Shown here: piece by piece, positions 51,981-60,937 of the stretch | Layout of the letters: the number at the start of each line of letters is the position of its first letter | Position numbering within the stretch: position 1 is the first letter of the stretch | Source of the DNA: Bacillota bacterium | GTDB lineage: Bacteria; Bacillota; Clostridia; Christensenellales; Aristaeellaceae | Length of the DNA: 64,000 bases | Direction of reading: 5' to 3' | NCBI GenBank assembly: GCA_023404715.1 | Contig: JAEYAR010000203.1 | Location: 1 to 64,000, forward strand | The notes under the pieces: generated by a model | Seen by the model: the letters and a program-made list of their open reading frames with translations, nothing else | Told to the model about the DNA's origin: nothing | The model's database searches: none | Made by a program: the position numbers and the translations under genes

Positions 51981-53456
51981 ATGAAAAAGACGAAGAGCAT
52001 TCGTATCAGCGGCCGCGACAACGTCGCCGTCGCGGTGGAGGCCCTGGCGGCGGGAGAACAGACGCTGGGCGTGACGCTGCTGGAGGATATCCCCGCAGGT
52101 CATAAGTTCGCGTTGGACGCGATCGCCGAGGGGGCGGACGTCGTCAAATACGCGTTCCCCATCGGGCATGCGACGAGGGACATCGCCCCCGGCGCCTGGG
52201 TGCATACGCACAACGTCAAGACCAACCTCTCAGGCACGCTCGCGTACGACTACAAGCCCGCCGGCGAGCGGACGCCCATAGACCGGCACACGACGTTCGA
52301 GGGGTATGTACGGGAGGACGGACGCGTGGGCGTCCGCAACGAGCTGTGGATCGTCAATACCGTAGGCTGCGTCAACGGCACCTCGCAAATCCTCGCGCGC
52401 ATGGGCGCGGAGGCTTTTGCGGGCAAGGTCGACGGCGTACACTGCTTTACGCACCCCTACGGCTGCTCTCAGCTGGGCGAGGATCACCTCACCACGCAGC
52501 GCCTGCTCGCCGCCATGGTGCGCCATCCCAACGCGGGCGGCGTGCTGGTGCTGGGCCTGGGCTGCGAGAACAACCATATCGAAGCGTTCAAACAGGTGCT
52601 GGGCCCGGTCGACGCGCGGCGCGTGAAGTTTTTGACCACGCAGGACGTGCCGGACGAGGTCGAAGCGGGCATGCAACTGCTCACGGAGCTGGCGGATTAT
52701 GCCGCGACGTTTAAAAGGGAAACGGTGGACGCTTCGCGGTTGATCGTCGGCCTCAAGTGCGGCGGGTCGGACGGGCTGTCGGGCATCACGGCCAATCCGC
52801 TGCTGGGCAGCTTTTCGGATCTGCTGGCCCGCTGCGGGGGCACGACGCTGCTCACCGAGGTGCCGGAGATGTTCGGCGCGGAGACGCTGCTGATGAACCG
52901 CTGCAAGGACGAGGAGACGTTTGAAAAGACGGTGCGCCTCATCAACGAATTCAAAGAATACTTCCTGCGCCACGGCCAGGAGGTATACGAAAACCCTTCG
53001 CCCGGAAACAAGGCGGGCGGTATCACCACCCTGGAGGATAAGTCGCTCGGCTGTACGCAAAAGGGGGGCACCGCGCAGGTAATGGACGTGCTGGATTACG
53101 CCCAGCCCGTGCGCGAGCGGGGGTTAAACCTCGTCAAGGGGCCGGGAAACGACCTGTGCGCCATCACGGCGCTGATGGCTGCCGGGGCGCAGCTGGTGCT
53201 CTTCACCACTGGCCGGGGAACGCCCGTCGGCGCGCCCGTGCCGACCGTCAAGGTCGCCACGAACAGCGCGCTCGCTGAGAAAAAGCCGGGCTGGATCGAC
53301 TTCGACGCGGGCGTGCTCGTGCGCGGCGCGTCGATGGAGGAGACGACGCGCGCCTTTATGGACAAGGTGCTTAGCGTCGCCTCCGGCGAGCAGACCTGCA
53401 ACGAGCGCTTCGGATACCGTGAAATCGCCATCTTTAAGGACGGCGTCACGCTATAA
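51981..53456 (+). CDS. uxaA: altronate dehydratase
   Basis: A 491-residue enzyme converting D-altronate to 2-keto-3-deoxygluconate. The N-terminal SAF domain (about 1-75, with DIPAGHKFALDAIAEG) and the C-terminal catalytic part are fused in one chain as in classical UxaA. GYVREDGRVGVRNELW, THPYGCSQLG, LGLGCENNH and GLKCGGSDGLSGITANP are family hallmarks, with Cys likely binding metal. It starts behind GGAGGG. Confidence 0.94.
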   Translation: MKKTKSIRISGRDNVAVAVEALAAGEQTLGVTLLEDIPAGHKFALDAIAEGADVVKYAFPIGHATRDIAPGAWVHTHNVKTNLSGTLAYDYKPAGERTPIDRHTTFEGYVREDGRVGVRNELWIVNTVGCVNGTSQILARMGAEAFAGKVDGVHCFTHPYGCSQLGEDHLTTQRLLAAMVRHPNAGGVLVLGLGCENNHIEAFKQVLGPVDARRVKFLTTQDVPDEVEAGMQLLTELADYAATFKRETVDASRLIVGLKCGGSDGLSGITANPLLGSFSDLLARCGGTTLLTEVPEMFGAETLLMNRCKDEETFEKTVRLINEFKEYFLRHGQEVYENPSPGNKAGGITTLEDKSLGCTQKGGTAQVMDVLDYAQPVRERGLNLVKGPGNDLCAITALMAAGAQLVLFTTGRGTPVGAPVPTVKVATNSALAEKKPGWIDFDAGVLVRGASMEETTRAFMDKVLSVASGEQTCNERFGYREIAIFKDGVTL

Positions 53457-53483
53457 AACGTGCAGAAAAACGGAGGTGCGATT

Positions 53484-54890
53484 ATGAAGGAATTCATGGA
53501 CAAGGACTTCCTGCTCTCGACCGACACCGCGCGTAAGCTCTACAAGGCGGCCCGTGATATGCCGATCTTCGACTACCACTGCCACCTCAACCCGCGCGAG
53601 ATTTACGAAAACATCCAGTTTCGCAACATCGGCCATCTGATGCTCGGGGGAGATCATTACAAATGGCGGGCGATGCTTTCAAACGGCGTGCCCGACGCGC
53701 TGTGCCGCGGCGACGGGAGCGATTGGGAGAAGTTTTACGCATTTGCCGGCACGCTCAAATACGCGATCGGCAACCCGCTCTTCCACTGGACGCACCTGGA
53801 GCTCAAGCGCGTCTTCGGCATCGACGAGGTGCTGAGCGAGAAGACGGCCAAGGCCATCTGGGATAAGGCGAACGCCATGCTGCAAAGCGACGATTTCCGC
53901 TGCCGCCGCCTGATCGAAAAGTTCAACGTCAAGGTCGTATGCACCACGGACGATCCGTGCGACGACCTGCACTACCATAAGCTGATGGCCGAGGACAAGA
54001 CATTCAAGGTCAAGGTGCTGCCCGCCTTCCGCCCGGACAAGGTGATCGGCATCGACCGCGCGGGCTTCGTGCAGTACGTATCCCTCCTGGGCCGCGTTTC
54101 CGGCAAGAACACGCTCAATTTCCAGGATATGCTGGGCGCGCTGGAGGCCCGTGTGCAATACTTCCACGACGCAGGCGCGCGCATAAGCGACCATGCGCTC
54201 GATACCGTCCCCTTTGCTACGCCGGACTATGCGGTGGCGCAGGAGGTTTACCGCAAGGCGCTCGGCGGCGAGCCGCTGACCGCGCTGGAGGTCGAGACCT
54301 ACAAGACCTGCGTGCTGCGCTCGCTGGGCAAGATGTACGCCGACCGCGGCTGGGTGATGCAGTATCATATCGGCGCGATGCGCAACAACAACGCCCGCAT
54401 GTTCGAGCGCTACGGCGCGGACGTGGGCTTCGATTCCGTGAGCGACGCCGAGATCGCCGCGAAGCTCTCCCGGCTGCTGGACATGCTGGACGCGGAAAAG
54501 ATGCTGCCCAAGACGATCCTCTACTGCCTCAACCCCAAGGACAACTATGTCCTGGGCACGATGATCGGCAATTTCCAGGACGGCGAAACCCCTGGCAAGA
54601 TCCAATTCGGCTCCGGCTGGTGGTTCAACGACCAGAAGCAGGGCATGATCGACCAGTTGACCGCGCTGGCGAATCTGGGTCTATTGGGCCGTTTTGTCGG
54701 CATGCTAACCGACAGCCGCTCGTTCATCTCGTATCCGCGCCACGAATACTTCCGCCGCATACTGTGCGATCTGATCGGCAAGTGGGTCGAGAACGGCGAG
54801 TACCCGGCGGACATGGATACGCTCAAGGAGCTTGTGCGGGGCATCTGCTTCAACAACGCGGCCGGATACTTCGGCATACAGGTCGATTGA
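53484..54890 (+). CDS. uxaC: glucuronate/galacturonate isomerase
   Basis: A 468-residue amidohydrolase-fold isomerase that turns D-galacturonate into D-tagaturonate (and D-glucuronate into D-fructuronate). PIFDYHCHLNPREIYEN (about 27-43) opens the fold, followed by CTTDDPCDDL, LPAFRPDKV and MQYHIGAMRNNN. It starts behind CGGAGG, 28 bases after uxaA. Confidence 0.95.
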   Translation: MKEFMDKDFLLSTDTARKLYKAARDMPIFDYHCHLNPREIYENIQFRNIGHLMLGGDHYKWRAMLSNGVPDALCRGDGSDWEKFYAFAGTLKYAIGNPLFHWTHLELKRVFGIDEVLSEKTAKAIWDKANAMLQSDDFRCRRLIEKFNVKVVCTTDDPCDDLHYHKLMAEDKTFKVKVLPAFRPDKVIGIDRAGFVQYVSLLGRVSGKNTLNFQDMLGALEARVQYFHDAGARISDHALDTVPFATPDYAVAQEVYRKALGGEPLTALEVETYKTCVLRSLGKMYADRGWVMQYHIGAMRNNNARMFERYGADVGFDSVSDAEIAAKLSRLLDMLDAEKMLPKTILYCLNPKDNYVLGTMIGNFQDGETPGKIQFGSGWWFNDQKQGMIDQLTALANLGLLGRFVGMLTDSRSFISYPRHEYFRRILCDLIGKWVENGEYPADMDTLKELVRGICFNNAAGYFGIQVD

Positions 54891-54924
54891 CGCCGGTAGA
54901 TTCCCGCAAAGGAGGGTTCTTCCC

Positions 54925-55257
54925 ATGGAGACTTATACAAAGCCGCAGAGGCCTTGGCAGGAGCTGGGCGGCGGCACGCGCCGGCGCATCCGCTCCTACG
55001 ACGCGCAGATGATGATGGTCGAGGTCAACTTCGACGAGGGCGCTACAGGCGCGGACCACGCGCACGCGCATACCCAGATCACCTACTGCCTGGAGGGCGA
55101 GTTCGCATTCCACATCGGCGATACGCCCTATACGTTGACCCGGGGCGATACCCTCGTGTTCCCCGCAAACGCCGTGCACGGCTGCAAGGCCGTAAAGGCG
55201 GGCACGCTACTGGACGTCTTTACGCCCATGCGCGAGGATTTTTTGCCTAACGGTTAA
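54925..55257 (+). CDS. KdgF-like cupin
   Basis: A 110-residue single cupin. The metal site is HAHAHTQITYCLEGEF (about 46-61: three His and a Gln) with a second His in NAVHGCK. It resembles KdgF, which helps linearise 4,5-unsaturated uronates from pectin or alginate breakdown. That would let the organism use lyase products as well as free galacturonate. It starts behind GGAGGG. Confidence 0.82.
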   Translation: METYTKPQRPWQELGGGTRRRIRSYDAQMMMVEVNFDEGATGADHAHAHTQITYCLEGEFAFHIGDTPYTLTRGDTLVFPANAVHGCKAVKAGTLLDVFTPMREDFLPNG

Positions 55258-55303
55258 CCATACCCCGGTTAAAAATTTTATGAAATATATGGGAGGTAAA
55301 GAA

Positions 55304-56260
55304 ATGGATATCCTCAAGCAACTTTCACTTATCGGCATCGTGCCGGTCATCGCGATCGACGACGCGGCGGACGCCGTGCCGCTATGCAAGGCGCTCGCCG
55401 AGGGCGGCCTGCCCTGCGCTGAGATTACGTTCCGCACCGCCGCCGCCGCGGATGCCATCAAGAACGTTAGCAGCGCGCTGCCGGACGTGCTCGTCGGCGC
55501 GGGCACGGTGCTGACCTGCGAGCAGGTCGACCGCGCGGTCGCCGCGGGCGCAAAGTTCATCGTCTCCCCCGGCCTAAACCCGGAGGTCGTCAAGCACTGC
55601 CTTGAGATCGGCATCCCCGTAACGCCGGGCACATCCAACCCCTCGGATATCGAGACGGCGCTTTCTCTGGGCCTGAAGACCGTCAAATTTTTCCCGGCGG
55701 AGGCGGCCGGCGGTCTGAAGTACATCAAGTCCATCGCCGCGCCCTACGTCGACGTGACCTTCATGCCTACCGGCGGCGTGAACGAGAAGAACCTGCTCGA
55801 CTACCTAAGCTTTGGTAAGATCCTCTGCTGCGGCGGGTCTTGGATGGTGCCCAAGGACGCGGTGGCCGTAAAGGATTGGGCGAAGATCCGCGAGTTGACG
55901 GCATCCGCGGTGAAGTTGATGCTCGGCTTCGAGCTGGCGCACATCGGCGTCAACTGCGACGGCGAGGAGGACGCGATTCGCACCGCCGAGGCTTTCTGCA
56001 AGCTTTTCGGCTGGCCGGTCAAGGTCGGCAATTCCTCGGTCTTCTCCGGCACGGCGGTAGAGGTCATGAAGAAGAACGGACGGGGCCAAAAAGGTCATAT
56101 CGCCATCCGCACGAACTTCCTGGCGCGCGGTCGAGCTTATCTGGAGCGCCAGGGCTTCCAGTTCGACGAGGCCTCGTTGGTCGTCAAGGACGGCAAACAG
56201 ATCGCGATTTATCTCAAGGACGAAATCGCGGGCTTTGCCGTGCACCTCGTGCAAAAATAA
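55304..56260 (+). CDS. eda: KDPG/KHG aldolase fused to a C-terminal VOC domain
   Basis: A 318-residue protein. Residues 1-205 form a class I aldolase that cleaves KDPG to pyruvate and glyceraldehyde-3-phosphate: GIVPVIAI, AEITFRTAAA, GAGTV, VSPGLNPEV, TVKFFPAEAAGG (Schiff-base Lys in VKFFPA) and MPTGGV. Residues about 212-318 are a glyoxalase/VOC-like module starting ELAHIGVNCDGEED and ending FAVHLVQK; its role is unknown. It starts behind GGGAGG. A weak hairpin with ATTTTTAT follows at 56271-56300. Confidence 0.92.
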   Translation: MDILKQLSLIGIVPVIAIDDAADAVPLCKALAEGGLPCAEITFRTAAAADAIKNVSSALPDVLVGAGTVLTCEQVDRAVAAGAKFIVSPGLNPEVVKHCLEIGIPVTPGTSNPSDIETALSLGLKTVKFFPAEAAGGLKYIKSIAAPYVDVTFMPTGGVNEKNLLDYLSFGKILCCGGSWMVPKDAVAVKDWAKIRELTASAVKLMLGFELAHIGVNCDGEEDAIRTAEAFCKLFGWPVKVGNSSVFSGTAVEVMKKNGRGQKGHIAIRTNFLARGRAYLERQGFQFDEASLVVKDGKQIAIYLKDEIAGFAVHLVQK

Positions 56261-56299
56261 GGTCCCTCCCCATGCGCGTCGGTCTCCGGCGCGTATTTT

Positions 56300-56467
56300 T
56301 ATAAAGTCTGTATAAAGACATTATAAAGACGCCACATTCATTCGATCTTTAAAAAAGTAAAATATTATCAAGAACACTTGTCAAATCGTACAGTTTCTGC
56401 TAAAATCAATTGGGGCATAGTTTTCAAACTGCCGTAAAGCGAACGAGATCTTTATAAAATCTTTATT
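56300..56467 (+). promoter_or_regulatory. TRAP operon promoter flanked by 11-bp-period repeats
   Basis: TATAAAGTC, TATAAAGAC, TATAAAGAC start at 56300, 56311 and 56322 (11-bp period). The promoter TTGTCA (56378-56383), 17 bases, TAAAAT (56401-56406) follows. Downstream, the inverse motif occurs as TCTTTATA (56449) and TCTTTATT (56460), again 11 bp apart. This could be a two-sided operator. Confidence 0.6.
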
Positions 56468-56531
56468 GATGAATCTTTTTCGCCCCCGCGCACGTGGGCG
56501 AAAGGATATATATTGGAGGAGGTATTCCTAA

Positions 56532-57527
56532 ATGAAAAAACTGATGGCCCTTATCCTTTCCTTGGTTCTCGTCTTTGCCTGCGCTTCGCTGGCATCCGCG
56601 CAGGTCGTCCTGCAGCTGTCCGAAGTGCACGCCGAAGGCTACCCCACCTCGATGGCCGACTACGAGTTCGCGCGCCTGGTCGAAGAAAAGACCGAAGGCC
56701 GCGTCAAGATCGAAGTCTACACCGGCGGCAAGCTGTACGGCGAAGAATCCACCGCGATCGAGGCGCTGCAGACCGGCGCGCTGGCCTTCAGCCGCGTGAG
56801 CGCGTCCCCTGTGGCCAACTTCGTGCCCTCCATTAACGCCATCCAGATGCCCTATCTGTATAAGAGCGGCGAGCACATGTGGGCCGTGCTCAACGGCGAG
56901 ATCGGCCAGAAGATGCTCGCGGGCATTCAGGAGTCCAACTCCGGCATGATCGGCCTTTGCTGGTACGACGCCGGCTCCCGCTGCTTCTACCTGACCAAAG
57001 AGGTCAAGAGCGTCGCCGACATGAAGGGGCTTAAGATCCGCATGCAGAACAACTCGATGATGATTCGCATGGTCGAGCTGCTGGGCGGCACGGGCGTCTC
57101 AGGTATCGGCCCGAACGAGGTTTACTCCGCCATCAAGGCCGGCACGGTCGACGGCGCTGAGAACAACTGGCCGACGTATCAGAACATGGGCGACTACGAA
57201 GCCGCTCCCTACTACATCCTCGACCATCACACCCGCGTGCCGGAGATTCTGCTCGCGAGCGAAATCGCCATGAGCATGGTGTCCCCGGAAGACCTGGAGA
57301 TCATCAAGGAATGCGCCAAGGAGACCCAGGAATTCGAAATCGCCGCGTGGGCCGAGAAAGAAAAGTCCTCTGAAGAGATCGTCCGCGCCGCCGGCACGAC
57401 CGTCGTCGAGCTGAGCGCCGAGGCGTTCGCTGAGTTCCAGTCCGCCATGGCGCCGCTGTACGACGAGTTCGGCGCGGATTACGCGGATGTCATCGCCGAG
57501 ATCCAGGCGTTGGGCGAAAACTTCTAA
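56532..57527 (+). CDS. dctP: TRAP transporter substrate-binding protein DctP
   Basis: A 331-residue binding protein with a signal peptide (cleaved near ASA, residue 23). Both acid-binding arginines of the family are present, Arg150 (GSRCFYL) and Arg170 (LKIRMQNN), 20 residues apart as usual. Asn and Glu positions in VDGAENNWPTY are also kept. The genetic context makes a hexuronate the likely ligand. It starts behind GGAGGAGG. Confidence 0.93.
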   Translation: MKKLMALILSLVLVFACASLASAQVVLQLSEVHAEGYPTSMADYEFARLVEEKTEGRVKIEVYTGGKLYGEESTAIEALQTGALAFSRVSASPVANFVPSINAIQMPYLYKSGEHMWAVLNGEIGQKMLAGIQESNSGMIGLCWYDAGSRCFYLTKEVKSVADMKGLKIRMQNNSMMIRMVELLGGTGVSGIGPNEVYSAIKAGTVDGAENNWPTYQNMGDYEAAPYYILDHHTRVPEILLASEIAMSMVSPEDLEIIKECAKETQEFEIAAWAEKEKSSEEIVRAAGTTVVELSAEAFAEFQSAMAPLYDEFGADYADVIAEIQALGENF

Positions 57528-57617
57528 AAAACCCTTTCCGGGACACTTTGAGCGGAGGGAGCGGCGCTTGGCCCGATCTCTCCGCTCATTCTTCACACCA
57601 AACCGGAGGTGATTCCT

Positions 57618-58196
57618 TTGGCAAACGCGCTCCGTTCGATCAACCATTTTATTCACAGGCTGCTCTTATTGATCGCGCAGGCGTCTATGATCGTGATGGT
57701 CATCGTCGTCACCTATACAGTCATCGCGCGCTTCGTCTTCAACACAGGCAACTCCTGGGCGGAGGAGCTGCCCCGCATCCTGGTCGCGCTCTTCGCCTTT
57801 CTGGCCTGTGCGATGGGCGTGCGCGACCACCTGCACGTGGCTGTCGGCGTGATCTACAACCGTTTCCCGGAGGGAAGCGGGGCCCGTAAGGCGATGGACG
57901 TGCTCACAGACGTCTGCGTGCTCGTCGTGGGCTTGCTCATGCTCGTATACGGCTATCAGCTTTGCGTCACGCTCGCAGGCCGAAACGGCAAGATGCCGAT
58001 GACGCAGTGGCCCGTCTGGGTGCAGTACATCTCCGTGCCGGTCGCCGGATTTGTCATGAGCTTCGACTCAATCCTCTTTTTGACCGGCATCGTTAAGGCC
58101 GAGGACAAGATCTTTTCCGACCCGAACGACGATCCGATGGAGAAAGCCCGCAAACTGCGCGAGCAGGAAGAGGCTGCAAAGGAGGCGCAAAAGTAA
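57618..58196 (+). CDS. dctQ: TRAP transporter small membrane subunit DctQ
   Basis: A 192-residue protein with four membrane helices and the DctQ string TYTVIARFVFNTGNSWAEELPR (helix 2 and following loop, about 38-59). The soluble C-terminal tail is charged. TTG 57618 is eight bases after GGAGG; a GTG nine bases upstream lies within that site. It overlaps dctM by one base. Confidence 0.9.
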   Translation: MANALRSINHFIHRLLLLIAQASMIVMVIVVTYTVIARFVFNTGNSWAEELPRILVALFAFLACAMGVRDHLHVAVGVIYNRFPEGSGARKAMDVLTDVCVLVVGLLMLVYGYQLCVTLAGRNGKMPMTQWPVWVQYISVPVAGFVMSFDSILFLTGIVKAEDKIFSDPNDDPMEKARKLREQEEAAKEAQK

Positions 58197-59506
58197 TGGA
58201 CACCGCTTTGCTCGCCAGTATCGCATTGCTAGGCGGATTCGTTCTGCTGATGCTGCTGCGCGTCCCCGTATCCTTCTCCCTCATCCTGTCGACCGCCGCC
58301 TCCGCGCTCATCTTCTATCGCGGCAATATGGTCATGATCACCACCCTGCTGCAGCAGATGGTCAAGGGCGTGGATAGCTTCTCGCTTCTATCGATTCCGT
58401 TTTTCATCATCGCAGGCGAGATTATGGGATCGGGCGGCATCTCCGACCGGCTGATACGCTTTGCCAACCTGCTCGTAGGCTGGATGCCCGGCGGCCTGGC
58501 GATGGTCAATTGCCTCGCCTCCATGCTCTTCGGCGGCATCTCAGGGTCCGCGGTGGCGGACGTCTCCAGCCTGGGTACGATGCTGATACCCATGATGAAA
58601 AAGCAGGGCTATGACGACGACTTCTCCGTAGGCATCACCGTCACATCCGCCTGTCAGGGGGTGCTCATCCCGCCGAGCCATAACATGGTCATCTATGCGC
58701 TTGCGGCCGGCGGCGGCATCTCCATCGGCAAGATGTTCATGGGCGGTTTGATCCCCGGCGTTCTGCTGGGCATCGCGCTGATGGTCGTCTGTTATATCCT
58801 CGCCATCAAGCGCCGCTACCCCAAGAGCGAGCGCTTCACCCGCAAGGAGGTGCCCAAGGTCATCCTCGACGGCATTCTGCCCATGATGACGATGGTCATC
58901 ATCATCGGCGGCGTGACGGCGGGCATCTGTACCGCGACGGAGGCCGCCGCGATCGCCTGTGTCTACGCATTTATCATCGCCTTCTTCGTCATTCGCGAGG
59001 TGAAAATCAGGGACCTGGGGCGCATCCTGTGCAATTCCCTCAAGACGCTCGCCATCGTATTGACGTTGATCGCCGCCGCAAAGGCTTTTGCCTGGATGAT
59101 GACCGTGCTTCGCATTCCGGACAACATCACCGCGGCGCTTATCGGCGTGACGGACAATAAATATTTACTGCTTCTCATCATCAATGTGTTGTTGCTCGTG
59201 CTCGGCTGTGTGATGGACATGGCGCCGCTCATCCTGATCATGACGCCGATCCTCTTCCCGGTATGCGTGACGACGCTGGGCATGGATCCGATTCACTTCG
59301 GCGTCATGCTGATCTTCAACCTCGCCATCGGGCTTTGCACGCCGCCGGTCGGCTCGGCCCTTTTCGTCGGCTGCGCCATCGGCAAGACGCCCATCGAACG
59401 CACCAGCAAGAACATGCTGCCGCTCTTTGCGGTCATGGTGGTCATGCTGCTGCTCATTACGTACGTGCCGGCGATTACGATGCTCGTGCCCAATATGATG
59501 GGTTGA
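58196..59506 (+). CDS. dctM: TRAP transporter large membrane subunit DctM
   Basis: A 436-residue subunit with about 12 helices that forms the sodium-coupled channel. Family hallmarks are LLSIPFFIIAGEIMGSGGIS, LFGGISGSAVADVSSLGTM, LIPPSHNMVIYA and a C-terminal GLCTPPVGSALFVGCAI. The start ATG overlaps the dctQ stop (TAATG). Confidence 0.95.
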   Translation: MDTALLASIALLGGFVLLMLLRVPVSFSLILSTAASALIFYRGNMVMITTLLQQMVKGVDSFSLLSIPFFIIAGEIMGSGGISDRLIRFANLLVGWMPGGLAMVNCLASMLFGGISGSAVADVSSLGTMLIPMMKKQGYDDDFSVGITVTSACQGVLIPPSHNMVIYALAAGGGISIGKMFMGGLIPGVLLGIALMVVCYILAIKRRYPKSERFTRKEVPKVILDGILPMMTMVIIIGGVTAGICTATEAAAIACVYAFIIAFFVIREVKIRDLGRILCNSLKTLAIVLTLIAAAKAFAWMMTVLRIPDNITAALIGVTDNKYLLLLIINVLLLVLGCVMDMAPLILIMTPILFPVCVTTLGMDPIHFGVMLIFNLAIGLCTPPVGSALFVGCAIGKTPIERTSKNMLPLFAVMVVMLLLITYVPAITMLVPNMMG

Positions 59507-59527
59507 TTTAAATCATTGAACTTAGGC

Positions 59528-59564
59528 GCGCCTGCTGCGATTCTTTCGCGCAGGCGCTTCTTTT
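59528..59564 (+). terminator. terminator after dctM
   Basis: GCGCCTG (59528-59534) pairs with CAGGCGC (59551-59557), followed by TTCTTTT. It separates dctM from the second binding protein. Confidence 0.78.
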
Positions 59565-59633
59565 AATCATATTACGGCGTATGCAGGCATACTCAATCAT
59601 TGTGTTATCACAGTGCATGGGAGGTCCTGTTGG

Positions 59634-60653
59634 ATGAAAAGACTATGTTTGCTGGCCGCGTCGCTCCTACTTCTATGGGGCTTTTGCCCGCCCGCCCGCG
59701 CGGCAGGGATCACACTCAATTTCAAAGCGGCCTCCGCGGCGGAGGTGTCCGCCGCCGATCAACGCTTTGCAGAGTTGGTCGAGCAAAAGACACAGGGGCG
59801 CATCGAAGTGGTCCTCCATGCCGGCGATGCGCTCTATAGCGCGGACGCGCTGACCGTCGAGGCGTTGCTCGTCGGCGATCTGGCGTTCGCCACATTGCCA
59901 GCGACGGCGCTCGCCGATTTTGTCCCATTGTTGGGTGCGCTGCGCCTTCCGTTCCTCTTCTCCGGCAACCTATCGCTCTGGGAGACGTTGACCGCCGAAT
60001 CGACCGGCCAGAACCTGTTGAACGCGGTTGCCGCCTGTTCTGGCGAGGCGCTGGAGGCCTTGGGTTGGCGGCAGGGCGCGGTTCAGTACCTTTACCTGCA
60101 TGAGGATGCCGCGGCGCCCGGCGATTGGGCGGGCCTGCGCCTTTATGCGCAGGACGCGCTGGCGTGCGATATGCTGGTCGCGCTTGGCGCCGAGCCTGTG
60201 ACGGGCCTTTCGGCGGAAGAAGCGGCCGCGGCGGCGCAGAATCTGGACGGCGCATGCGGAACGCCGGGCCCGGGGGAGACGGACGCAAGCCTCTTCGCCG
60301 GATCAGGCCTTCAAATTCCATACGCTTTTGAGCCCCGCGTGTTCGTCGCATCTGCTGCGGCCCTCGCTTCTTCCGGCATTCATGACGAGGATAGGGAGAT
60401 CCTCTACGAATGCGCAAAAGCCAGCCAGGCGTATGCCGCTGAGCTGGCTGCGCAGTGCGCAGACGATGCCGCGGCGCAGGCGGCTGCCCAAGGCGGCCGC
60501 GTCCTCGAATTGCCGACCGACGCGCTTCGCGACCTTCAGGGGCGAATGGCGGAGCCGCTGGAGACGTTGGACGGCCAAAGCGTCTATAGCAAATGGACCG
60601 CTGGATTGGAAGACGCGCTATATCCCCTTCTCCTCCCCGCCTTAACCGAATAG
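59634..60653 (+). CDS. diverged DctP-like binding protein
   Basis: A 339-residue secreted protein (signal peptide to about residue 24) that aligns with the neighbouring DctP along most of its length. It shares QRFAELVEQKTQGRIEV, TVEALLVGDLAF and LADFVP. Both ligand arginines are gone: Arg150 is matched by Gln151 and Arg170 by Tyr171. The VDGAENN string became LDGACGT. It is Ala-rich. It may bind a non-acid ligand, act as a sensor, or be decaying. It starts behind GGGAGG and has a terminator on either side. Confidence 0.8.
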   Translation: MKRLCLLAASLLLLWGFCPPARAAGITLNFKAASAAEVSAADQRFAELVEQKTQGRIEVVLHAGDALYSADALTVEALLVGDLAFATLPATALADFVPLLGALRLPFLFSGNLSLWETLTAESTGQNLLNAVAACSGEALEALGWRQGAVQYLYLHEDAAAPGDWAGLRLYAQDALACDMLVALGAEPVTGLSAEEAAAAAQNLDGACGTPGPGETDASLFAGSGLQIPYAFEPRVFVASAAALASSGIHDEDREILYECAKASQAYAAELAAQCADDAAAQAAAQGGRVLELPTDALRDLQGRMAEPLETLDGQSVYSKWTAGLEDALYPLLLPALTE

Positions 60654-60668
60654 GGAAGATCCAAGTCG

Positions 60669-60711
60669 AAGGGCTGTGGGATTTGCACCCTGCAAGCCCT
60701 TTGTACTTTTG
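60669..60711 (+). terminator. terminator after the diverged DctP-like gene
   Basis: AAGGGCT (60669-60675) pairs with AGCCCTT (60695-60701), inner GGG/CCC pairs extend it, and TGTACTTTT follows. Confidence 0.7.
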
Positions 60712-60779
60712 CATTTTGCCGTCATGGGTTTATAATGGAGATCGTCGTTCGGATATATAAACGCTTTTACCAAAATCTC

Positions 60780-60808
60780 TTGTCAGCAGCTATTTTTAGC
60801 CGTATAAT
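60780..60808 (+). promoter_or_regulatory. promoter of kdgK
   Basis: TTGTCA (60780-60785) and TATAAT (60803-60808), 17 bases apart. A second TATAAT at 60731-60736 may be an upstream promoter. The leader contains the hairpin GGGCGGGC (60869-60876) / GCCCGCCC (60883-60890). Confidence 0.75.
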
Positions 60809-60937
60809 GATAGCATGCAGAACCGTGTAACCGGAGGGTGTAAAGCCGGACGGGCACGGCAATTTACCGGGCGGGCTTATTGGCCCGCCCAGCCCCGGCG
60901 GCAAACCCGATGGGGAGATAGAAAAGGAGAGATTCCC

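Noticed and set aside
60841..60937. riboswitch upstream of kdgK
   Set aside because: Only one simple GGGCGGGC/GCCCGCCC hairpin is visible, without the multi-stem architecture of a known aptamer.
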